NCBI GenBank assembly: GCA_024277855.1
Contig: JAJRUJ010000087.1
Coordinates: 1-64,000 of the forward strand
Origin: Candidatus Zixiibacteriota bacterium
GTDB taxonomy: Bacteria; Zixibacteria; MSB-5A5; WJJR01; JAJRUJ01
DNA: 64,000 nt
Reading direction: 5' to 3'
Under the pieces are notes generated by a model. That model was not told where the DNA came from. It saw only the letters and a list, made by a program, of their open reading frames with translations, and ran no database searches. Position 1 is the first letter of the stretch, and the number at the start of each line of letters is the position of its first letter. The translations under genes and the position numbers were made by a program. Positions 1 to 7,799 of this stretch are shown piece after piece.

Positions 1-1
1 C

Positions 2-670
2 GACAGTCTTTTCGGCGTCGAACTTGATTCGCTGGCCGATCTGGTTACCTTCGGTATCGCCCCGGCGATGATTTTCTATTCGTTTAAATTCAAGGACCTG
101 GGCAAATGGGGCTGGGTCCTGGGTTTTGTCTTTGTCATGTGCGGGGCGTTCCGACTTGCCCGCTTCAATGTGGATGCGCGAGAGGGCAGCAAGGAATTTT
201 TCCCCGGATTGCCGATTCCGGGTGCCGCCGCCGCCCTGACCGGATATACTCTGGGCAGCTTTGAGCTTTGGGGCGAATTACGGTATGTGAAATTCCTCGT
301 TGCCCTGATCCTGGTTTGCTCGGGATTGATGGTTTCCGATATAGAATATGAAAAACGACCGATCTCGTTTCGGACCATGAAAGATCGGATCAAGTGGGCC
401 TATATCGTCCTGGGCGGGACAGCCATATTTATCCTGCACGAACTGGCCATTTTCCCGTTGGTTGCTATCTACATCCTCTATGGGCTGGGGCACGAAGCCA
501 CGGTTCTGGTCAAATCCGGCTTAAGTGGTGGGAGCGAATCCCCGCCGCAAAATAGTCGCCGGAGAGCGAACCCGCGCAAGACCCGCCCACCACGACGTCG
601 CCCGCCCCGGCGCCCCGATCAAAAACAGGGCGGACACGCCCAAGATGACAATCAATCCGATTCGGTGTGA
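2..670 (+). CDS. pssA: CDP-diacylglycerol--serine O-phosphatidyltransferase, 5' truncated
   Basis: Membrane CDP-alcohol phosphatidyltransferase making phosphatidylserine for phosphatidylethanolamine synthesis. The ORF track starts at an internal ATG (68), but the frame is open to the window edge. The upstream codons read FGVELDSLADLVTFGIAP, the end of the family's catalytic G..D..D motif, so the start lies outside the window. Several hydrophobic segments follow, as expected. The last ~45 residues are an unusual Arg/Pro-rich hydrophilic tail (RRRPPRRPDQK) after the final membrane helix. Followed at 77 bp by purS, probably a separate transcription or translation unit. The family call is firm; PssA versus a close archaetidylserine-synthase relative rests on the LDSLADLVTFG block. 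Confidence 0.85.
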   Translation, partial: DSLFGVELDSLADLVTFGIAPAMIFYSFKFKDLGKWGWVLGFVFVMCGAFRLARFNVDAREGSKEFFPGLPIPGAAAALTGYTLGSFELWGELRYVKFLVALILVCSGLMVSDIEYEKRPISFRTMKDRIKWAYIVLGGTAIFILHELAIFPLVAIYILYGLGHEATVLVKSGLSGGSESPPQNSRRRANPRKTRPPRRRPPRRPDQKQGGHAQDDNQSDSV

Positions 671-747
671 CATGTTCGGCCCGAAAACGTATACTAAGGG
701 TAAACAAGCCGGCGGAGGGCAGGCAGACAGGTGAGGAAAACGACAGA

Positions 748-990
748 ATGAAAGCCATCGTAACCGTCAGACTAAAACCCGGCGTCCTCGACCCGCAGGG
801 CGTGACGATTTCCAACGCGCTTGGATCGATGGGATATTCCGGAGTGGATGAGGTGCGGTCGGGCAAGATATTTGAGTTGACTCTGGACAATGGCGATGTT
901 GCCGCGGTCCGGGCCAAAGCTGAAGAAATTGCCGACAAACTTCTGGCCAACCCCGTGATCGAAACCTACACCGTAGAGGTGCAGCCGTGA
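748..990 (+). CDS. purS: Phosphoribosylformylglycinamidine synthase subunit PurS
   Basis: Small subunit of the three-part FGAM synthase (PurS-PurQ-PurL) in de novo purine synthesis; PurS bridges the glutaminase and synthetase. The 80-residue product has the typical length and fold signature: KAIVTVRLKPGVLDPQG at the start and a C-terminal IETYTVEV strand. I chose the ATG at 748 because the longer ORF adds 27 residues with no family resemblance and because GAGGA lies 11 bp upstream. It overlaps purQ by four bases (GTGA), implying translational coupling. PurL is not in the window. Confidence 0.93.
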   Translation: MKAIVTVRLKPGVLDPQGVTISNALGSMGYSGVDEVRSGKIFELTLDNGDVAAVRAKAEEIADKLLANPVIETYTVEVQP

Positions 991-1718
991 AATTCGGCGT
1001 GGTGACATTTCCCGGATCGAACTGCGATTACGATGCCTTTACCGCCGTCCGTGATATTGTCCGACAGCCGGTAGAATTTCTCTGGCACGGTGATGCCGAC
1101 TTAAAAGGTTGTGACCTGATTATTTTGCCCGGCGGTTTCGCTTATGGCGATTACTTGCGCGCCGGGGCCATTGCCCGTTTCTCTCCGGTGATGAAATCGG
1201 TCATCGATTTTGCCAATAGCGGCGGACTGGTTTGGGGTATCTGCAACGGCTTCCAGGTTTTACTTGAAGCCGGACTGTTGCCGGGAGCGATGCTTAAAAA
1301 CCGCTCATTACAATTCTCCTGCCGCCAGGTATATTTGCGCACCGAAAATACCACTGCCCCATACACCCGGCATCTCGAGCCGGGGACCATTCTGGAAATC
1401 CCGATTGCGCATTCCGAGGGTAACTACTATGCCCCCGTCAAAATCCTTGACGAACTCGAGGCTAGTGGCCGTGTGGCTTTTCGCTATTGTTCGGCTGATG
1501 GTCAATTGGGTGACCAATTCAATCCCAACGGTTCGGCGCGTCATATTGCCGGGATTCTCAACGAAAACGGTAACGTCCTCGGGATGATGCCTCATCCGGA
1601 ACGTGCCGTCGAAACAATCCTGGGCTCAGCTGATGGTTGTCGTTTGTTTGATTCGGTGGTCAAATCAATCACCGCAGGTTCTGCCAAATCAATATCCGAT
1701 CAGGCGAGGGTAGCGTGA
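987..1718 (+). CDS. purQ: Phosphoribosylformylglycinamidine synthase subunit PurQ
   Basis: Class I glutamine amidotransferase that feeds ammonia to PurL. The triad is visible: nucleophile Cys86 in GICNGFQ, and His203 and Glu205 in MPHPERA. The N-terminal FGVVTFPGSNCD and the LPGGFAYGDYLR block are typical of the short, stand-alone PurQ (243 aa), as opposed to the large fused PurL of proteobacteria. It starts at GTG 987, overlapping the purS stop, and its own stop overlaps the next GTG by four bases, so purS-purQ-DUF4321 look like one coupled operon. Confidence 0.95.
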   Translation: MKFGVVTFPGSNCDYDAFTAVRDIVRQPVEFLWHGDADLKGCDLIILPGGFAYGDYLRAGAIARFSPVMKSVIDFANSGGLVWGICNGFQVLLEAGLLPGAMLKNRSLQFSCRQVYLRTENTTAPYTRHLEPGTILEIPIAHSEGNYYAPVKILDELEASGRVAFRYCSADGQLGDQFNPNGSARHIAGILNENGNVLGMMPHPERAVETILGSADGCRLFDSVVKSITAGSAKSISDQARVA

Positions 1719-2032
1719 ATCGGCGCGAGATCACATTCCTGCTGGTGGCGATGATTCTTGCGGCGGTGTTTGGCGGGCTGATCGGCGATGTTGTCGGTTC
1801 TTTTTTGCCGGACGGAACCATCAAGACCTTGTTTGTCAAACACTTAGAAGTCGGGATCGGGTCGAATACCTTCGCGACAATCAGCGATGGTTCTGATCCG
1901 TTCCGCTACGCACCCCTGACAATCAATCTTTTTGCGATCACGCTGACTTTCGGATTATTACTCAAAATCAACTTTGTCAGCGTATTATGTGTGTTATTGG
2001 TGTTTGTGTATTTCCGCTGGTGGTTTCTCTAA
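1715..2032 (+). CDS. DUF4321 family small membrane protein
   Basis: 105-residue integral membrane protein of unknown function. An N-terminal helix (about 7-30) and two C-terminal hydrophobic stretches flank a polar middle. The C-terminal block [20 protein letters not shown] matches the DUF4321 signature as I remember it (a small family known from Firmicutes and other bacteria). GTG start overlaps the purQ stop (GTGA), and tatA follows after 26 bp. No catalytic motif is visible; a role near the membrane or Tat machinery would be a guess from position only. Confidence 0.75.
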   Translation: MNRREITFLLVAMILAAVFGGLIGDVVGSFLPDGTIKTLFVKHLEVGIGSNTFATISDGSDPFRYAPLTINLFAITLTFGLLLKINFVSVLCVLLVFVYFRWWFL

Positions 2033-2058
2033 GCCGGCGATTCCCACGGAGGTGGGTT

Positions 2059-2265
2059 ATGATAGGCGGGCTTGGCGCACAAGAGTTGTTGTTGATTTTT
2101 CTCGCGGTTTTAATTTTGTTTGGGGCGAAGCGTATCCCGGAAATTGCTCAGGGCCTGGGCAAAGGTATCCGTGAATTTAAGGGCGCAATCAAGGAGACCC
2201 AGCGCGAAATTAAAGAGACGACCGACGAGATAACCAGAGACCCCGACAACGCCGAAAAAAAATAG
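2059..2265 (+). CDS. tatA: Sec-independent protein translocase subunit TatA
   Basis: Pore-forming/recruiting subunit of the twin-arginine translocase, which exports folded, often cofactor-bearing proteins. The 68-residue product has the family layout: short N-terminus, one transmembrane helix ([13 protein letters not shown]), the [16 protein letters not shown] hinge, then a charged amphipathic tail. The ATG at 2059 was chosen because GGAGGTG lies just upstream (about 2048-2054) and because the 24 extra residues of the longer ORF do not fit the family. Two likely Tat substrates are encoded at 44019 and 46492 in this window. TatC is not present here. Confidence 0.93.
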   Translation: MIGGLGAQELLLIFLAVLILFGAKRIPEIAQGLGKGIREFKGAIKETQREIKETTDEITRDPDNAEKK

Positions 2266-2268
2266 ACT

Positions 2269-2715
2269 ATGTTCGATCAGGTAGATATCGACAAGATCTG
2301 CGACTGCCTCAAAGCAGCCGAAAAAGATTACGATACCGACCACTACCGGCTGAAACTCATCAATAAAGAAGAGCGCCGGATGCTGGTGCTCGAGTTGTAT
2401 CCGGCTGCCCGCCTCGGCTCACAGACCGGGGCGATGGTTGTTGTCTATACCTCGGGCGGCCATCTCCAGCTCCATCATTGTACCGGGTATGTCTGTTCCG
2501 ACGAACTTGGCGAAGTCACCTTTATCGGGGAACAATCCGGACGGCTTTCCGGCTTGGTTGTCGAGCGGGAGGCGGCCTGCTCACTCTACGCAAATGTCAC
2601 CCGTGACCTGGTTTCCGGCGATTTGACCCAACTGGGGGTCGAGGTGATGCTCTCCGGTGTTGCCCTTTCCCTGGCTGAGGATATTCTCAAGCAGGGACCC
2701 GGCGACAAGAAATAA
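2269..2715 (+). CDS. Conserved hypothetical protein (148 aa)
   Basis: Not recognised. A soluble, mixed-charge protein starting 4 bp after the tatA stop, so almost certainly co-transcribed with it. It has no signal peptide or membrane helix. Alternating strand-like segments (RMLVLELYPAARLG, TGAMVVVYTSGGHLQLHH) suggest an alpha/beta or beta-rich domain. Three cysteines and a paired His-His (LQLHHCTGY) are visible but form no known metal motif. An intrinsic terminator follows about 28 bp after its stop, marking the end of the operon. Confidence 0.6.
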   Translation: MFDQVDIDKICDCLKAAEKDYDTDHYRLKLINKEERRMLVLELYPAARLGSQTGAMVVVYTSGGHLQLHHCTGYVCSDELGEVTFIGEQSGRLSGLVVEREAACSLYANVTRDLVSGDLTQLGVEVMLSGVALSLAEDILKQGPGDKK

Positions 2716-2742
2716 AACTCAACGTAATTTCCCGGCGAGGGT

Positions 2743-2769
2743 CGAAACGGCGTGTTTCGTCCTTTTTTT
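2743..2769 (+). terminator. Intrinsic terminator ending the pur-tat operon
   Basis: Inverted repeat CGAAAC-ggcgt-GTTTCG (2743-2748 with 2754-2759), followed by CC and seven T residues (2763-2769). It sits 28 bp after the stop of the hypothetical gene at 2269. It also argues against the ORF-track start of the isochorismatase gene at 2752, which would fall inside this hairpin. Confidence 0.75.
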
Positions 2770-2841
2770 ATTGGCCGGATCGGGCGATTATTGTTTTCCT
2801 TTGGCCGACACGAAAAACCCCCGGCGAACGGTGAATGGAAA

Positions 2842-3501
2842 ATGGTCTCCGGTATCACTCAGAAAACAATTAGCTCAAAAACGCGGCAATGGCTCAAGAC
2901 TGTTGCACCGTTTAACCGCGACCATCTCACTCTCGAACCGACCCGGGCCGCCTTGCTGGTCGTCGATATGCAAAACTATTTTCTGGCTCCCGGGGCGCCG
3001 GCGTATCTGTCGGCGGGGACAGTGATTCTGCCCGCTGTCAAAAAACTCATCGCGGCTTTTCGGGCCTCGGCACGGCCGGTCATCTTCACCCGGCACGCCC
3101 ATCACCCCGACGGCCACGATGCCGGAATCATGAAATGGTGGTGGGACAAGATGTGCACCGATGGTACTCCGGAGAGTGAGATTCACCCGGAGATCTCGCC
3201 TCTCGCTTCGGAACTGGTGCTGACGAAATGCCGCTACTCGGCGTTTTTCCGTACCGATTTGGAAACGATTCTCCGCTCTTTGAAAGTCGAGGATCTCGTC
3301 ATTGCCGGGGTGATGACCAACCTATGCTGTGAGTCGACTGCGCGGGACGCGTATTATCGCAACTTCCGCGTATTTTTTCCCGCGGACGGTACCGCCGCCA
3401 AGTGTGAAGAAATGCATGTCGGGAGCTTGATGAATCTTGCTTATGGTTTTGCGGTGATAACGACCATCGCAAAGATAATCGACCAGGTAAACGATGGTTG
3501 A
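2842..3501 (+). CDS. Isochorismatase-family cysteine hydrolase
   Basis: Alpha/beta hydrolase of the isochorismatase/nicotinamidase superfamily. The three catalytic positions are present: Asp in LLVVDMQNYF, Lys in LVLTKCRYSAF and Cys in VMTNLCCESTARDA. The cis-peptide-type GVMTN is typical. Substrate cannot be assigned; the family includes nicotinamidases, carbamoyl- and ureido-hydrolases and true isochorismatases. The ATG at 2842 is preferred over the GTG at 2752, because the earlier start lies inside the upstream terminator and adds about 30 residues outside the family. It converges on the GGDEF gene with only 4 bp between stops. Confidence 0.85.
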   Translation: MVSGITQKTISSKTRQWLKTVAPFNRDHLTLEPTRAALLVVDMQNYFLAPGAPAYLSAGTVILPAVKKLIAAFRASARPVIFTRHAHHPDGHDAGIMKWWWDKMCTDGTPESEIHPEISPLASELVLTKCRYSAFFRTDLETILRSLKVEDLVIAGVMTNLCCESTARDAYYRNFRVFFPADGTAAKCEEMHVGSLMNLAYGFAVITTIAKIIDQVNDG

Positions 3502-3505
3502 GCGA

Positions 3506-4429
3506 CTAATATTTCTGGCGGCGTTCGATTACATAATTCGAGCCGGGAAGTGATTTGGCATAGCTTTTCAAATCGGCAATCATGTGTGAAATCTCACCAA
3601 CATGTTTGAACATCTTGTTTTTATTAATCACGACGGCAATCGAGATACTCATAATCGGGTAAGTCTCGCGTGAGCCGCGACGGCTGCGCGAGATAATAAA
3701 TCCGTTTTTCAAATCGCGCGGTTCATACATCGCCGGAATCCGCTGATTGAAACGCCGGATAACTTCATTACAGACCGTTTTTACCTTCGTCGCGTCAATG
3801 ACAAAAATGAAATCATCGCCGCCGATATGTCCGACAAAACCACTCCGTTGGTTTTCATAGACAACATCACGGATCACCTGGGCCGCCATCTTGATGACCT
3901 TGTCGCCGGAGAAGTAACCATAGTAATCGTTATAGGCCTTAAAATCGTCCAGGTCGGCATAACAGACTGCGAAGCGACTCTGCTTTTTTATCTGCTCAGA
4001 AATGACCTCTTCAATCGCCGAGGGGCCCGGCAGCCAGGACGACGGATTGACGCTGATATCCCGCGAACACCGTCTGACCGCCAATGATAAACGTGCAAAA
4101 ACTGTTGGATCACTCAGCGGGCCGACCAATACTTCGTCGACCGGGGAGGCCAACGCGCGGTCCAGGTCACCATTGGTTGGGCCGGGGTGTTGCAGAATGA
4201 GGGGGATATAGGTCAGTAGCGGGATTGACCTGATCTTTTTCACCAGCGCCAGTTCGCTGTCCAGGGCGCCCATCCCGCCCAGAAAAATCATTTCCAGTGT
4301 CTTGCTCGCGGCGATACCGGTCAGTTGCCCGAACGTTCCGAAACGGTGCATTTCGGGTTTATACTCGGCAAGCGCCCGTTTGAGCACCCGGCCGGTATTT
4401 TTGCTTGATTGTTTATATGCGCAAATCAT
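3506..4429 (-). CDS. GGDEF-family protein with degenerate receiver-like N-terminus
   Basis: 307-residue soluble protein. Residues ~135-300 form a GGDEF (diguanylate cyclase) domain starting at the usual LPGPSAIEEVI, with metal-binding Asp159 in CYADLDDFK and the signature as GGDDF at 203-207. The inhibitory RxxD site upstream of the signature is absent. Residues 1-125 resemble a response-regulator receiver in layout (IFLGGMGALDSELALVKKI, then PLLTYIPLIL) but lack a clean phosphoacceptor context. Whether it makes c-di-GMP is uncertain: GGDDF keeps the acidic charge but is not canonical. Last gene of the leftward rodA-comF-xerD run. Confidence 0.8.
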   Translation of the reverse strand: MICAYKQSSKNTGRVLKRALAEYKPEMHRFGTFGQLTGIAASKTLEMIFLGGMGALDSELALVKKIRSIPLLTYIPLILQHPGPTNGDLDRALASPVDEVLVGPLSDPTVFARLSLAVRRCSRDISVNPSSWLPGPSAIEEVISEQIKKQSRFAVCYADLDDFKAYNDYYGYFSGDKVIKMAAQVIRDVVYENQRSGFVGHIGGDDFIFVIDATKVKTVCNEVIRRFNQRIPAMYEPRDLKNGFIISRSRRGSRETYPIMSISIAVVINKNKMFKHVGEISHMIADLKSYAKSLPGSNYVIERRQKY

Positions 4430-4510
4430 GATCGACCCGGATAGACCGCGACCTCGGATATACCACGGTCTACCCCCTATCTATTAAATCGGCTGTCGAT
4501 AAGGCATTTA

Positions 4511-5500
4511 TTACAACGAGCTGCCCCGTTTGCCGCCTTCTTTTGCCTGCGATAACGGGTGGTATGAACGATATATCTCCTGAAGATACTGCCGGTCGAG
4601 ATGTGTGTAAATCTGTGTGGTTGAGAGTGATTCATGGCCAAGCATTGCCTGGACCGCCCGCAGGTCGGCGCCGCCCTCGAGCAGGTGGGTTGCAAAGGAA
4701 TGCCGGAAAGTATGCGGGGTTACCGCCTTGTCGATTCCCGCGGCGGCCACCCAGCGGTGGATTACCCGCCACAGACCCATGCGGGAGAAGGGACGCTTGT
4801 GGGCTGAAAGGAAAACCGCTTCGCCCGATTTAGGGCCGACAAACCGGCTACGACCGTCCGCCAGATATTTTTCTACCGTTGCAATCGCCGATTTACCTAC
4901 CGGGACGATTCGCTCGCGGTTGCCCTTACCGCAGACGCGGATCAACTGCTCGGAGAATAACAGGTCGGGGATACATAGCCCGGCCACTTCGGAGATACGC
5001 AGGCCGGCGCCATAGAGGGTTTCCAGAATCGCCCGATCACGCCGCTCCAACGGGACACAACGTATCGGCCCGGCGAGGATCCGATTAATTTCCTGTACCG
5101 AGAGGACCACCGGCAGTTTGCGGCCGATGCGCGGGGCCGGGAGCAGCCGGGCCGGATTGGTTGCCGACCGCCCAATCATCACCCGATAGCCATGAAATCC
5201 TTTGATTGCCGAGAGATAACGCGCCACCGATGACGCTTTTTTCTTTTTTGCGACGGGTGAGGTCAAATACCCGCCGACGATTTCCGGCGTGATATCATTG
5301 ATTGCCTTTATTTTTCTGCTGACGGCAAATCCGAGGTAGGCCTGCAAGTCACGCGCGTAGGCCTGGCAGGTGCTTTCGGTGCGGCCTCCGGTAAGACGGA
5401 GATAATCCAAAAAATCCCGTAACGCTGCGGAAAATTCCTTTGGCAATTGCGATTGATCGCCGTCGCTTGTCGTTGGCTTTTTGGTCGGAGAGCTCACCAC
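4511..5500 (-). CDS. xerD: Tyrosine recombinase of the XerC/XerD family
   Basis: Site-specific recombinase that resolves chromosome dimers at dif before division. The 329-residue protein has the SAM-like N-terminal core-binding domain (~20-110) and the catalytic domain with all expected residues: Arg168 (GAGLRISE), Lys192 (GKGNRER), His263 and Arg266 (HTFRHSFATH), His289 (LGHE) and Tyr298 (IYTHLD). No integrase-like extras and no mobile-element context are seen, so a housekeeping Xer is likelier than a phage integrase. XerC versus XerD cannot be settled from sequence alone. The first ~20 residues are low-complexity, so a later start is possible. Confidence 0.88.
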   Translation of the reverse strand: MVSSPTKKPTTSDGDQSQLPKEFSAALRDFLDYLRLTGGRTESTCQAYARDLQAYLGFAVSRKIKAINDITPEIVGGYLTSPVAKKKKASSVARYLSAIKGFHGYRVMIGRSATNPARLLPAPRIGRKLPVVLSVQEINRILAGPIRCVPLERRDRAILETLYGAGLRISEVAGLCIPDLLFSEQLIRVCGKGNRERIVPVGKSAIATVEKYLADGRSRFVGPKSGEAVFLSAHKRPFSRMGLWRVIHRWVAAAGIDKAVTPHTFRHSFATHLLEGGADLRAVQAMLGHESLSTTQIYTHLDRQYLQEIYRSYHPLSQAKEGGKRGSSL

Positions 5501-5533
5501 AGATAACCTTTGGCGGGGCAGAAGACGGTCATT

Positions 5534-6313
5534 TTACCAGCCCGCCCGATCAGTTGTCAATCCCGGACCGCGAGACAAAGCGATGACCACCGCCATGACC
5601 GACTCCGCCCCGCCGGCAAACAGGGTGCGCGTACACTCTTCAAGGGTCGCGCCGGTGGTCGAAACATCGTCGACCAAAATGACCTGCTGCCCGGCAATCG
5701 CAGCGGTCTGTCGCACCGCGAATGCCCCGCGAACATTCGCAATTCTTTCTTTGGGCGAAAGTTTTGTCTGGTCGGCTGTCTTGTGTGTCCGCACCAACGC
5801 TTCCCCGGCGATCCGTCCTGCCGTTGAATGTGCGACACCGGTCGCGATAGCATCACTCTGATTATACCCGCGTTGCTTCCGGCGACTCTGGTGAAGCGGT
5901 ACCGGCACGATGATTGTCCGGTCGGTGTCGGTAGTGAGGTGACGCCGCAGGTTTCGCCCGATCCGTCGGCCAAAAAACTCGCCAATCGCCAGTTGGTGTT
6001 GATATTTCAGCCCGTGGATCAGCTCGCGGTACCCCTTGTCGAAAAATCCGGCAAACCAGATCAGCGAAAGTGAGCCAACTCCGCCTTGTGCACAATCGGG
6101 ATGGGGCCGTCCGTCCGGCGCAAAATTCTGGCAAGCGGGGCAGAGGGGCGCGCGAAAATTCGGCAGTCGCTGATTGCAAATTCCGCAAAAGGGTACTGCA
6201 CGCGGGGATGGCCGCCCGCAAATCAAACAACCCCGGGGGTAGACCCAATCGACCAATGTCCGAAGCGGTTCACAGATTGCCGCCGACAGCGGTTTCTCCG
6301 GTGCGTGGGGCAT
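5534..6313 (-). CDS. ComF family phosphoribosyltransferase-like protein
   Basis: ComF/GntX-type protein linked to DNA uptake or transformation in other bacteria. The N-terminus carries paired cysteines (CLICGR, FCGICN, CPACQ) forming a probable zinc ribbon. The C-terminus is a type I phosphoribosyltransferase fold with the PRPP loop ILVDDVSTTGATLEE. The central block VPLHQSRRKQRGYNQS is diagnostic for the family. I start it at ATG 6313, one base after the rodA stop (TAA-G-ATG), rather than at the track's upstream ATG inside rodA. Co-transcribed with rodA and probably xerD. Confidence 0.88.
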   Translation of the reverse strand: MPHAPEKPLSAAICEPLRTLVDWVYPRGCLICGRPSPRAVPFCGICNQRLPNFRAPLCPACQNFAPDGRPHPDCAQGGVGSLSLIWFAGFFDKGYRELIHGLKYQHQLAIGEFFGRRIGRNLRRHLTTDTDRTIIVPVPLHQSRRKQRGYNQSDAIATGVAHSTAGRIAGEALVRTHKTADQTKLSPKERIANVRGAFAVRQTAAIAGQQVILVDDVSTTGATLEECTRTLFAGGAESVMAVVIALSRGPGLTTDRAGW

Positions 6314-6314
6314 C

Positions 6315-7541
6315 TTAGTATTCCTGCCAGTGACGACGCACATTGACCAGCAGACCGATCATTACCCAAAAAATGACGAGTGAACTGCCGCCGTAGGAAA
6401 CGAATGGCAGAGGCAAACCGGTGACCGGAGCCATCCCGACTGCCATGCCGATATTGACCAGCATCTGAAAGCCAATGACCGCCAGAATACCACCGGCCAG
6501 TGATCGGTTGAAATTATTGCGGGGCATGGAACCGATCGAGACAATGTGCCACATCAGCAGAGCGAATAGCCCGATAATAATCATCGCCCCGAATAAGCCG
6601 AATTCCTCGCCGGCCACCGAAAAGATAAAATCGGTATGCCGCGCCGGCAAAAAATCCAGGCGGCTCTGGGTGCCCTGCAGGAACCCCTTGCCAAACAGCC
6701 CACCCGAGCCGATGGCGACTTTCGATTGGATAATTTGATAACCGGCGCCGGTGGGGTCGGTGCCGGGGTCAAGAAAGGTTAATATCCGTTTTTTCTGGTA
6801 ATCCAGCAATCGGCCCCAAATCAAGGGCGTGATGATCCCGAAAGCCAGGTTAGCCGCCACCACACCGACCGCGGTCCACAAATTCGGTCGGACATGGTTG
6901 AGTGCCACTAACACCAAAAGGAAGAAAATGATCCAGCTGATCCAGTGAAAGGCGAACACCAAACTTAACAACGGCGACAGAGTCAAAAACAGAACGAGGG
7001 GAGAGGCCCCCGCCCAAAACAGCATCGTCACGACAACCGCCCAAAACACCAGCGATGTTCCTAAGTCCGGCTGTTTAAGGACCAATCCCGAAGTAACCAA
7101 CACCAGAATCATAATTCCGGAGATTGCGCGCGGCGAGAGCACCGGTCGTTTCAGGTAGGCCAGATAACGTGACAAGGCGAAGATAACCGCCAACTTGGCC
7201 AGTTCCGACGGTTGGATATAGGCCGGTCCCAGTGAGACCCAACGCGCCGCACCGGCTTTTCGCCCGACAATAATCAGGAGAATCAAAATGGCCCAGATCC
7301 CCACCAGATAGACATAGGCAAACACCTCATGCATCCGCAACGGGATCAATACCGCAAAAATAAAGGCAACCAGCGCGACACCCAGCCAAATTATCTGGCG
7401 CAAATAGAGGTTACGGAAATATTCGCCCGTTGAATTGTGTTGAGAGCTATAGATCAGGATAATCCCGATAATCGACAGGGCAAGAGCACTGCCGATCAAC
7501 ACCGGATCATAATCGCGAATTTTGGCCCATACCTGCCGCAT
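6315..7541 (-). CDS. rodA: Rod shape-determining protein RodA (SEDS glycosyltransferase)
   Basis: SEDS-family peptidoglycan polymerase that works with PBP2 in lateral wall synthesis. The 408-residue protein is almost entirely hydrophobic with about ten membrane segments. Family motifs: GRKAGAARWVSLGPAYIQPSE, KQPDLGTSLVF, and the C-terminal VTGLPLPFVSYGGSSL. The start at 7541 gives MRQVWAKIRDYDP, normal for RodA. It is separated from its usual partner mrdA (PBP2, 9217-11097) by a gene of opposite orientation. RodA rather than FtsW is favoured by the elongasome genes nearby. Confidence 0.93.
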   Translation of the reverse strand: MRQVWAKIRDYDPVLIGSALALSIIGIILIYSSQHNSTGEYFRNLYLRQIIWLGVALVAFIFAVLIPLRMHEVFAYVYLVGIWAILILLIIVGRKAGAARWVSLGPAYIQPSELAKLAVIFALSRYLAYLKRPVLSPRAISGIMILVLVTSGLVLKQPDLGTSLVFWAVVVTMLFWAGASPLVLFLTLSPLLSLVFAFHWISWIIFFLLVLVALNHVRPNLWTAVGVVAANLAFGIITPLIWGRLLDYQKKRILTFLDPGTDPTGAGYQIIQSKVAIGSGGLFGKGFLQGTQSRLDFLPARHTDFIFSVAGEEFGLFGAMIIIGLFALLMWHIVSIGSMPRNNFNRSLAGGILAVIGFQMLVNIGMAVGMAPVTGLPLPFVSYGGSSLVIFWVMIGLLVNVRRHWQEY

Positions 7542-7799
7542 ACCGGTATCTCCTTCGCCCGCTTGCAGAAGGAAAACTTATGCCGCAGGCCGACCGTGTC
7601 AACATAATTAACCAAATGTCCGGATACGGGTTGCCGGTTATCCTCACCGGTTAAATGCAACTGGCCGCATATTGAAGTACAGGTTGATCGACTTCGGGTG
7701 TCCGTACCAGCTGTTTTGATACTGTTTTTTTTCGCCCGATTATGTCAATATAACGTATAATACGATGGACAGGAACGGGATTGAGATGGGAGCAATGTC

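Noticed and set aside
2752-2841. ORF-track start of the isochorismatase-like gene
   Set aside because: The GTG lies inside an intrinsic terminator and the extra residues do not fit the family; ATG 2842 was used.
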